Positions 57,717 to 64,000 of a DNA stretch of 64,000 bases are shown in pieces. Origin of the DNA: Nonomuraea aurantiaca (lineage in GTDB: Bacteria; Actinomycetota; Actinomycetes; Streptosporangiales; Streptosporangiaceae); NCBI RefSeq assembly GCF_020215705.1, contig NZ_JAIWNB010000009.1:124001-188000 (forward strand). Direction: 5' to 3'. The first letter of the stretch is position 1; each line of letters begins with the position of its first letter. The position numbers and the translations under genes were made by a program. The notes under the pieces were generated by a model, which did no database searches, was not told the DNA's origin, and saw only the letters and a program-made list of their open reading frames with translations.

Positions 57717-59459
57717 TCAGGTCCGTGACAGCGGGTTCGGCAGCCGGGCCCAGCGGTCGCCGGTGGGGCCGCCCTCGAACTGCATCACCGTGTGCGCCTT
57801 GACGGGCAGCTCCGCGCCGAACAGCGCCGCCCGGTCGGCGCGGGTGTCGGCGGTGGCGGGCAGGTCGTCGAACACCTGGTCGGCCACCGCGGCCACCACC
57901 GCCCACAGCCGCGCCTCCGCCTCCCGGTCCCCCTGCCCGAGAGCCGAGACGAGGCTGCTGAACGTGGTGCCGACGAGCGAGCCGTACAGCTTGGCGTGCA
58001 GCTCGTCCGGATCATCGGCGATGAGGCGGGGACTGAGCGGCGGCGGCGTCAGACCGTTGCGGCGCAGACGGGCGGGGCTGACGCGGATGTCGGCCAGGTC
58101 CCGGTAGATGAGGCGGATCGGGCGGCCGTGGTGGTCCAGGACGACCAGGAGGTTCTGGCCGTGCGCCTCCAGCGTCACGCCGTACGCCAGCAGCCCCAGC
58201 GCCGCCTCCAACGCCTGCCGCGCGAACTCCCTCAGCCACTCCACGGCCGCACCCAGGGGTGGACCGCCGCCGGACGGAGACTGGACGACACCATGGATGA
58301 AAGGTGGGCCATCGGTCGAAGACCGGACGACGCCGTGGATCAAGGGCGGGCCGCCGGACGGAGGCCGGACGATGAGGGCCGCCACGGGAAGCACAGTCTC
58401 TCCTGCGCCCGCGTACTCCGTCGGTGACTCGCGCACCAGGACCGCCAGATCGGCACTGGGCTCGCCGTTCACCACCGCGCAGGCGGCGGCCAGGTTGCGA
58501 GTGATCCGCAGCCGTCCGCCCAGCCGCCGGGCCAGATGCACCAGCATGGCCGAGAGCGGCGCGCTGTCACGGATCGAGCCCGGCGAGATGTCCCGCACGT
58601 TGGACGTCAGCCGCGTGGAGAACGCCGTCTTGAAATGCGGCCCGCCACCGACGGGCGCGAGCGTACGTACGCAGATCAGCGGCCGGGCCGCTATCCCGCC
58701 GGCCACGAACGGCCGGAACCCCAGCTCCGGCAGCACATGCCTGCTCTGCCACGGATGGGCGGGCAGCAGCAGCCGGTCACCGTCGCGCAGCCAGTCGGGC
58801 CAGGCGCCGATGACCACGCACCGCGACGCCGGCACCGCCACCAGATCCAGATCGACCACGGGCCGGTGCTCGGGCATGTACGCCAGTTGCTCCGCCACCG
58901 ACACCCCGGGCCGGTTACGACAGGACGGATGGTACGGATGCCCGTCCACCACACTCTGCTCGAACCATTCCAGCGACCCCTCCTGCGCCCCCGCCCCCAG
59001 CCCCAGCCCCGCTCCGGCGCGCGCGAGCGCCAGCGAGGCGACGCTGCGGTCCAGATCGGCGCCGAAGCGCTCCGACCCCGGCAGTCCTAGAGCGGCCAGC
59101 AGCTCACCCGGCCGCGTGTACGCCCGCCCGTCCAGCAGCACCGCCGGGTCATCCCCCGCCCCCAGGTCGTACGCCAGGCGGGCGGGCCCGGTGAGCAGGC
59201 GCCCATCGGCCAACCGGACCCGCCCGCGCGCGCCGTCCCCCCTGGCCGCGCCGTCCTGCCCGGCCACGCCGTCCCGCCCGGCCAACCCGGGCACCGGCTC
59301 GTACAGCAGCCCCCGCCAGAGCAGGCCCAGGATGGTGGCCCGCGCCCCAGGCAACGCGTCGGCGTAGGCGGCGGCCAGGCCGGGACGGACCTGTGCCAGC
59401 TTTGCGGCAAATTCCGCTTCTGCCCGACCTTGAGGGGGATTCTCCAATTCAATACTCAT
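57717..59459 (-). CDS. IucA/IucC-family NIS siderophore synthetase
   Basis: A 580-residue NRPS-independent siderophore synthetase that uses ATP to join a carboxylate (often citrate) to an amine. Motifs: DGHPYHPSCRNRPG (174-178), LLLPAHPWQSRHVLPELGF, KTAFSTRLTSNVRDISPGSI and EAHGQNLLVVLDHHGRPIRL, with FhuF-type end LPVKAHTVMQFEGGP. An unusual loop repeats PPLIHGVV and PPFIHGVV near residues 365-395. Divergent from a second synthetase with only 20 bases between starts. No other siderophore genes are in view. Confidence 0.93.
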   Translation of the reverse strand: MSIELENPPQGRAEAEFAAKLAQVRPGLAAAYADALPGARATILGLLWRGLLYEPVPGLAGRDGVAGQDGAARGDGARGRVRLADGRLLTGPARLAYDLGAGDDPAVLLDGRAYTRPGELLAALGLPGSERFGADLDRSVASLALARAGAGLGLGAGAQEGSLEWFEQSVVDGHPYHPSCRNRPGVSVAEQLAYMPEHRPVVDLDLVAVPASRCVVIGAWPDWLRDGDRLLLPAHPWQSRHVLPELGFRPFVAGGIAARPLICVRTLAPVGGGPHFKTAFSTRLTSNVRDISPGSIRDSAPLSAMLVHLARRLGGRLRITRNLAAACAVVNGEPSADLAVLVRESPTEYAGAGETVLPVAALIVRPPSGGPPLIHGVVRSSTDGPPFIHGVVQSPSGGGPPLGAAVEWLREFARQALEAALGLLAYGVTLEAHGQNLLVVLDHHGRPIRLIYRDLADIRVSPARLRRNGLTPPPLSPRLIADDPDELHAKLYGSLVGTTFSSLVSALGQGDREAEARLWAVVAAVADQVFDDLPATADTRADRAALFGAELPVKAHTVMQFEGGPTGDRWARLPNPLSRT

Positions 59460-59479
59460 AACGGGTAGTTACCCCGTGT
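59460..59479. promoter_or_regulatory. 20-bp divergent gap with inverted repeat
   Basis: The space between the two synthetase starts is AACGGGTAGTTACCCCGTGT. It holds ACGGG and CCCGT arms. Twenty bases cannot hold two separate promoters with leaders, so promoters must lie inside the coding regions or the annotated starts are too early. No iron-box match was seen. Confidence 0.5.
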
Positions 59480-61243
59480 ATGACCACCGATACGAGTGGT
59501 GAGGGGTCGGCGATGGCGCACCATCCTGAGGGGCCGGACGCGGCACAGGTGACCATACGGTCCGATCAGGACCGCAATCGAGCCTGGGGCCACGATCACG
59601 ACCACGAGCGGGACGGCGACCGGGACCCACACCCGCGCCCGCACCGGGACTCGAACCGCGACGGCGACGGCGACGGCGACAGCCACCGCGACCGCGACCG
59701 CGCCGACACTCTCACGATGACGGCTCTCCTCAACTGCCTGGTCCGCGAAGTGGCCAACCCCGAGGGCGACCGGAACGACGGCCACCGGACCTACCGTCTG
59801 CCCGCGACCGGCCACCTGCTGCGCGTACGCGCCGGACGCTACCCCGCGCACCCCGCCCTGCACACACCCGGCGGCTGGCTCCCCCTGTCCCTGGACCTCC
59901 TCGTCGCGCTGACCGCCGAGGAGCTGACCGCGTGCACCGGCGTGGCCAACGACACCCTCGCAGGCGAGATCCGCCACAGCAGGGACGTCGTCGCCACCCT
60001 GCTGTCCACCCGCCGCACCCCCACATCCAGCACCCAGCCGTTCATCGAACCCACCGAGCTGTTCCTGCGGTCCGAGCAGGCCCTGGTCGCCGGGCACCGC
60101 TACCATCCGGCGCCCAAGGCCCGTGGCGGGCTCGGTCCGGACGCCTGGCTCCCCTACGCGCCCGAGGCCCGCGCCCGCTTCCCACTGATCCTGCTCGGGC
60201 TAGCGCCCGAGATCGTGCTGGAGGAGGGCGACGCCACCGCGCTGGATGCCCTCGGACCGCCGCCGCCCGATGGCGGCCTCCTGCTGCCCGCCCACCCCTG
60301 GCAGCTGGACCTGCTGGGCGGCCCGGCCGCCCTGCGGGACGGGCGACTGCGGTATCTGGGTGAGACCGCCGTCATGGCCGTGCCGACCTCTTCGCTGCGC
60401 ACGGTGTACCTGCCCGACGTGGACCTGTTCTGCAAGTTCAGTCTCGACGTCCGGATCACGAACGACGTCCGCCGGCTCTGGGCCCGCGACCTGCGCCCGC
60501 TCACCGCCGTAGACCGCCGGCTGCGGGAGGTCTTCGACGACCTGCCCGCGCACCTGCCGAAACCCTCCATACTCTCCGACCGGGGCTACCGCACCGTGGA
60601 CCTCGGCGATGGCGACGGTGGCGAGGCGCTGGCGGTGGTCGTGCGCGACGGTCTGGGGGCGCATCTGCGTCCCGGCCTGACGGCGCTGCTGGCGGCGGGG
60701 ATCAGCGAGGGCTTTCCCGGCAACCCGCTCGACGGCCTCGATGAGGACCGGGCGCTCGCCTGGTGGCAGGGCTACCTGGAGCACGTCGTACCGCCGGCCC
60801 TGCACGCGTACCTGCGTCACGGCGTGGTCCTGGAGTGCCACCTGCAGAACGTACTGATCGGCGTGGACGCCACCGGCACCCCCGCGCAGGTGATCTTCCG
60901 TGACCACGAGGGCGTCAAGCTGGTCGCCGACCGGCACCAGGACACGACACCGTGGGTCAGCGCGGCGTACGGCTGGGAGCGGCTGGTCTACTGCCTGGTC
61001 ACCAACAATCTCTGGGAGATCGCCGGCGCGATCGAGGAGCGCCATCCGGGCCTCGGCGGCGAGCTGTGGGCGCGGGCCAGAGACCTGCTCGCCGGGTACG
61101 CGGCGGACCACGTGGGGGTCCGCGCCCTGCTGGGCGCCGACCACGTGCCCGCCAAGGCCAACCTGCTGCTGCGCTGGCTCGGCGCCGACGGCGGCGAGAT
61201 GCGCTGCGTGCCCGTCCCCAATCCCCTGCGGGGCCGTACCTAA
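59480..61243 (+). CDS. Second IucA/IucC-family NIS siderophore synthetase
   Basis: A 587-residue synthetase with VAGHRYHPAPKARGGLGPDA, LLLPAHPWQLDLLGGPAALR, FCKFSLDVRITNDVRRLWAR and LECHLQNVLIGVD, ending VPAKANLLLRWLGADG. The first 75 residues are unusual: DHDHERDGDRDPHPRPHRDS and DGDGDGDSHRDRDRAD from a GAC/CGG-rich tract; a start at MTALLNCLVREV (59717) would give a normal protein. Together with the divergent synthetase it should make a hydroxamate or carboxylate siderophore, if partner enzymes exist elsewhere. Confidence 0.9.
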   Translation: MTTDTSGEGSAMAHHPEGPDAAQVTIRSDQDRNRAWGHDHDHERDGDRDPHPRPHRDSNRDGDGDGDSHRDRDRADTLTMTALLNCLVREVANPEGDRNDGHRTYRLPATGHLLRVRAGRYPAHPALHTPGGWLPLSLDLLVALTAEELTACTGVANDTLAGEIRHSRDVVATLLSTRRTPTSSTQPFIEPTELFLRSEQALVAGHRYHPAPKARGGLGPDAWLPYAPEARARFPLILLGLAPEIVLEEGDATALDALGPPPPDGGLLLPAHPWQLDLLGGPAALRDGRLRYLGETAVMAVPTSSLRTVYLPDVDLFCKFSLDVRITNDVRRLWARDLRPLTAVDRRLREVFDDLPAHLPKPSILSDRGYRTVDLGDGDGGEALAVVVRDGLGAHLRPGLTALLAAGISEGFPGNPLDGLDEDRALAWWQGYLEHVVPPALHAYLRHGVVLECHLQNVLIGVDATGTPAQVIFRDHEGVKLVADRHQDTTPWVSAAYGWERLVYCLVTNNLWEIAGAIEERHPGLGGELWARARDLLAGYAADHVGVRALLGADHVPAKANLLLRWLGADGGEMRCVPVPNPLRGRT

Positions 61244-61301
61244 CCCCCTGCGTGCACGTGCCCGATCTCCTGCGGCCAGTAGCCGGTCGGCACAGAAACC
61301 G

Positions 61302-61348
61302 TGACCATGGTCATCGCTATTAGTAACCAAATAGCTACTGTCAGTTAC
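61302..61348 (+). promoter_or_regulatory. Palindrome and inverted repeat before the lasso precursor
   Basis: TGACCATGGTCA (61302-61313) is a perfect 12-bp palindrome. GTAAC (61323-61327) and GTTAC (61344-61348) form a second, wide pair. Both lie 57-103 bases before the precursor ATG in the only AT-rich stretch here, so they probably control the lasso operon. Candidate -10 boxes near TAGATAGACAT are weak. Confidence 0.5.
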
Positions 61349-61404
61349 AAGGCGAGGTAGATAGACATAGGCGTGACCGACATCATCTCTGAAAGGAGAA
61401 GGTC

Positions 61405-61536
61405 ATGCCCACACCTGCCGCGTACGAGCCGCCGGCCTTGGCCGAAGTCGGCGATTTCGCCGACCTGACGCGCGGTTTGCCGTCAGGCTTCGTCCTCGAG
61501 TGGGCCCCACAGCCGTTCCAGTGGTTCTCCGGCTGA
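61405..61536 (+). CDS. lasA: Lasso peptide precursor
   Basis: A 43-codon gene with a strong RBS (AAAGGAGAAGG). Leader: MPTPAAYEPPALAEVGDFAD-LTR with the recognition pattern Tyr7, Pro10, Leu12, Gly16, Phe18 and the conserved Thr22 at position -2. Predicted core: GLPSGFVLEWAPQPFQWFSG, 20 residues, where Gly1 can close a 9-residue macrolactam ring on Glu9. There is no Cys, so it is a class II lasso without disulfides. Bulky Trp and Phe in the tail could hold the threaded loop. Cyclase, RRE and protease genes follow at once. Cleavage and ring are predictions. Confidence 0.9.
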   Translation: MPTPAAYEPPALAEVGDFADLTRGLPSGFVLEWAPQPFQWFSG

Positions 61537-61551
61537 CGGGCGGGAGCATCG

Positions 61552-63384
61552 GTGCTAGGTGAGATGTGGTTCGCCGTCCTCCCCGACGGTGAGGCGGGTC
61601 TTGCCGCGGCAGGCGTGCTGCTTCCGGGAGTCAGTCAGGTGATCGACCACGCCTCCGGGCGGCCGTGGTTGATCGGGGACTGGCCCGGCCACCAGATCCG
61701 TCTGGCGGCGGCGGGAGCGGCACGGGTGGCGGTGATCGGGCGCTGTCCGGTCACCGCCACTGACCTGGCCCTGCGGCTGGCTCGGATATCCGACGTGGAG
61801 CGGATCGAGCAGATCGTCGCGGGACTGCCGGGCAGCTTCCACCTGGTCGCCTCGATCGACGGCAGGGTGGCGGTGCGCGGCACCGCCTCGGCCGTCCGCC
61901 GCGTCTTCCACGCCCGCGTACGCGGTGTGACCGTGGCCGCCAGCCGTTCCGACGTGCTCGCGTGGGCGACCGGCGGGCGGATCGACGAACGGGTGCTGGC
62001 CACGCGGCTGCTGCCCAGCGGGGTGGTCGGCCCGTTGCAGGACCTCGGTGTGTGGCGCGACGTCAGCTGTCTGCCCCCCGACCGCACGCTGCTGATCGAG
62101 CCCACCGGCATGACCGGCATCCGCACCTGGTGGCACCCACCCGAACCGGCCCTGCCCCTGGCTGAGGGGGCGACGGCGCTCCGCGAGGCGCTGACCGGCG
62201 CCGTGGACGCGTGCACCGCGGACGGCGGCACGATCAGCGCCGACCTGTCCGGCGGCATCGACTCCACCAGCCTCTGCTTCCTGGCCGCCCGCGGCCGGGC
62301 AAGCCTGATCACCGTGCACTGCGAGGGCATGGACCCCGGCAACGACGACCCGGCCTGGGCCTTCCGCGCGGCCACCGGCCTGCCGGCGGCGACGCACCAG
62401 GTCATCGGTCACGACGAGCTCCCGCTGTGGTTCGCCGGTCTGACCGAGCCCCAGCCGTCGATGGAGGAGCCGTCCGGCTGGGTACGCGACGCGGCGCGGC
62501 TGGCCGACCTGGCCTGGCGGCTGAGCACCGCCGGTTCCCGGCTGCATCTGATGGGGGTCGGCGGCGACGAGCTGTTCTCGGCCCTGCCGCCCTACCTCCA
62601 CGACCTGGTCAGAGACCGCCCGTTCACGGCGCCCGCGCACCTGCGCGCCCGCCGGGCCCGCCGGCGCGGCTCCTGGTGGCGGATGCTGCGGGCGGTGGTC
62701 GACCGCACCGACCACCCGGCCTGGCTGGAGCGCTGCGTCGCCGATCTGAGCACCACGCCCGCGGCCGCGGACCCCTACTCGATGGCCTGGGGACCGCCGC
62801 TGCGCATGCCGCCATGGGCCACCGCCTGCGCCGTGCACGCGGCCCGCGACGTACTGGCCGGGATCGCCGCCGCGCGGCCGGCGCCGCTGTCGCCGCGACG
62901 CGCCCAGCACCAGGCCCTGCTCTACGCGCGCACCGGCGGGGCCGGGCTGCGGCAGATCGACCAGGCCACCTCCCGCCTGGGTCTGCCGTACGCCGCGCCC
63001 TACCTGGACGACGCCGTGATCGAGGCCGCCCTGTCCGTACGGCCGGACGAACGCGCCGGCCTGGGCCGTTACAAGCCGCTGCTGGCGGCCTCGATGGACG
63101 GCGTGGTGCCGGCCGAGCTGCTCGAGCGCTCGACCAAGGGCGAATACGGCGCCGACTTCTACGCCGGCTGGCGGCGCCATCGTGACAGCGTGCTGGAGTT
63201 GTTCGAGGCGTCCGAACTCGCCCGGCTCGGCCTGATCGACACCGGCGCCCTGCGTGCCGCCCTGCTCGGCGTGCACCCGCGGCCGCACGTCATGGAACCC
63301 CTGTCGCAGACGCTCGCCTGCGAGATATGGCTGCGCTCACTGACCCCCCACCGGATGCCGGCCATGACCACGGGAGACTCCTGA
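61552..63384 (+). CDS. lasC: Lasso peptide cyclase (asparagine-synthetase-like)
   Basis: A 610-residue protein of the AsnB family. The N-terminal glutaminase-like half lacks the catalytic Cys2, so it does not make ammonia; the C-terminal synthetase half has the ATP pyrophosphatase loop SGGIDST at 233-239 and VGGDELFSALPPYLHDL. In lasso pathways this enzyme adenylates the Glu9 side chain and joins it to Gly1. GTG 61552 lies 15 bases after the precursor stop. Its TGA overlaps the RRE ATG. Confidence 0.92.
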   Translation: MLGEMWFAVLPDGEAGLAAAGVLLPGVSQVIDHASGRPWLIGDWPGHQIRLAAAGAARVAVIGRCPVTATDLALRLARISDVERIEQIVAGLPGSFHLVASIDGRVAVRGTASAVRRVFHARVRGVTVAASRSDVLAWATGGRIDERVLATRLLPSGVVGPLQDLGVWRDVSCLPPDRTLLIEPTGMTGIRTWWHPPEPALPLAEGATALREALTGAVDACTADGGTISADLSGGIDSTSLCFLAARGRASLITVHCEGMDPGNDDPAWAFRAATGLPAATHQVIGHDELPLWFAGLTEPQPSMEEPSGWVRDAARLADLAWRLSTAGSRLHLMGVGGDELFSALPPYLHDLVRDRPFTAPAHLRARRARRRGSWWRMLRAVVDRTDHPAWLERCVADLSTTPAAADPYSMAWGPPLRMPPWATACAVHAARDVLAGIAAARPAPLSPRRAQHQALLYARTGGAGLRQIDQATSRLGLPYAAPYLDDAVIEAALSVRPDERAGLGRYKPLLAASMDGVVPAELLERSTKGEYGADFYAGWRRHRDSVLELFEASELARLGLIDTGALRAALLGVHPRPHVMEPLSQTLACEIWLRSLTPHRMPAMTTGDS

Positions 63385-63644
63385 TGCCCTTCAGCCTGCG
63401 CGGCGGCGTGTCCACCGCGCACTCCATCGACGGCATGGTGCTGCTCGACGAGCGCGCCGGCCGCTACTGGCAGCTCAACGCCACCGCCACGCTGGTCCTG
63501 CGCGCCCTGCTCTGCGGCGCCTCTCCGGGCGAGGTGGCCAAGAGGCTGACCGGCAACCACCCGGAGCTGTCCGTCGAGCAGGCGGACCGCGATGTCGCCG
63601 AGCTGCTGGCGGCCCTGCGCCGAGCCGAACTGGTGATGCCGTGA
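63384..63644 (+). CDS. lasB1: PqqD-like leader-recognition protein (RRE, B1)
   Basis: An 86-residue PqqD-fold RiPP recognition element: SIDGMVLLDERAGRYWQLNA, TATLVLRALLCGASPGEVAK and SVEQADRDVAELLAALRRAE. It binds the leader motif YxxPxL and presents the precursor to the protease. TGATG coupling to the cyclase and GTGA coupling to the protease. Split B1/B2 proteins are the usual actinobacterial arrangement. Confidence 0.92.
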   Translation: MPFSLRGGVSTAHSIDGMVLLDERAGRYWQLNATATLVLRALLCGASPGEVAKRLTGNHPELSVEQADRDVAELLAALRRAELVMP

Positions 63645-64000
63645 GCCACCCGATGACCTCCGAGTCACGCGCTCGGGTTTCGCCGGCCAGGACATCCGTG
63701 GCGCTCCTGGCCGTCGCCGCGGCCCGGCCGCTGGCCGGGCTCAGGCCGTACCGCATCCGGCGCGTCCTGAGGATGATCCGGCGCGGCGCCGTCGCCGCCA
63801 CGGCCGCGCAGGCCCTGGCCGCCAGGGACGACGTGGTCGCCGTGAGCGCGCGCTGCGCCGGGCCCGCCTGCCTGCAGCGCTCCCTGGCGACGGCCATCCT
63901 GTGCCGGCTCCGGGGCACCTGGCCCACCTGGTGCGCGGGGGTGCGCGTCGAGCCGTTCCGCGCGCACGCCTGGGTACAGGTGAACGGGCAGCCCGTCGGC
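63641..64000 (+). CDS. lasB2: Lasso leader peptidase (B2), cut by the window end
   Basis: The first 120 residues of a transglutaminase-like cysteine protease. The expected core is visible: CAGPACLQRSLATAILCRLR with likely catalytic Cys77, a WCAGVRVEPFRAHAWVQVNG segment with His109; the final Asp lies past the end. It removes the leader after Arg23 so that Gly1 is free for ring closure. GTG start overlaps the RRE stop. An ABC exporter or isopeptidase gene would be expected next, outside the window. Confidence 0.88.
   Translation, partial: MSHPMTSESRARVSPARTSVALLAVAAARPLAGLRPYRIRRVLRMIRRGAVAATAAQALAARDDVVAVSARCAGPACLQRSLATAILCRLRGTWPTWCAGVRVEPFRAHAWVQVNGQPVG

Noticed and set aside
59640..59715. 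GAC/CGG repeats considered as a CRISPR or minisatellite
   Set aside because: The repeats are 6-base, imperfect and without spacers; they are codon-level repeats in a coding frame.
59460..61348. Iron box (DtxR/IdeR type) before the synthetases or lasso gene
   Set aside because: TTAGTAACCAAATAGCTA has a few matching bases but lacks the TTAGGTTAG symmetry; not strong enough to report.
1..64000. tRNA, rRNA or known riboswitches
   Set aside because: No cloverleaf, rRNA segment or recognisable riboswitch core was seen by eye; a covariance search could still find small RNAs.

Overview
The window is high-GC, actinomycete DNA. GTG starts are common, many neighbouring genes overlap by ATGA or TGATG, and the content includes a PF04672-type SAM methyltransferase, SigE-family sigma factor, WXG100/NlpC pair, LuxR-type LAL regulator and many LacI/GntR/TetR regulators with secreted lipoproteins. 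A Streptosporangiales genome such as Nonomuraea is the best guess; this is an inference from gene content, not a measured phylogeny. I saw no rRNA, tRNA, CRISPR array, transposase or integrase.

Layout. 1-13.4 kb: a cold-shock protein tail, secreted NlpC/P60 hydrolase with WXG partner, methyltransferase, FadR-type regulator, lipoprotein, a polysaccharide lyase and an esterase facing apart across a perfect palindrome, an MFS transporter with a cytosolic tail, a DUF2267 protein and a giant LuxR regulator. 13.4-17.3 kb: a stress locus in which dnaK, grpE, dnaJ and clpB survive only as joined fragments, while thioredoxin, a cNMP-binding thioredoxin-reductase-like protein and a histone-fold DUF1931 protein are intact. 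17.3-25.3 kb: an accessory island with gene remnants, Nudix and HD hydrolases, GntR regulators, two toxin-antitoxin operons with palindromic operators, and two membrane beta-propeller proteins, one fused to a degenerate sigma factor.

25.3-39.7 kb: two-component systems paired with ABC exporters (an OmpR/HK pair facing a MacAB-like set; a NarL/HK pair with a three-gene ABC exporter), and between them a TetR-controlled three-subunit molybdenum aldehyde oxidoreductase (PaoABC type). 39.7-50.1 kb: sugar use, with an arabino-oligosaccharide ABC importer facing a GH51 arabinofuranosidase, a LacI regulator and a zinc dehydrogenase that share LacI-type operators, followed by an RbsABC-like importer. 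50.1-57.7 kb: a sigma/propeller operon, a second LacI regulator, small enzymes, an AraC-like regulator, ThuA and a Gfo/Idh/MocA oxidoreductase.

57.7-64.0 kb: two divergent IucA/IucC synthetases separated by 20 bp, then a lasso peptide cluster: precursor (A), cyclase (C), leader-binding RRE protein (B1) and leader protease (B2, cut by the window end). The precursor is only 43 codons long and predicts a 20-residue core with a Gly1-Glu9 ring. This cluster, the decayed chaperone operon and the sigma-propeller fusion are the most interesting parts of the window.
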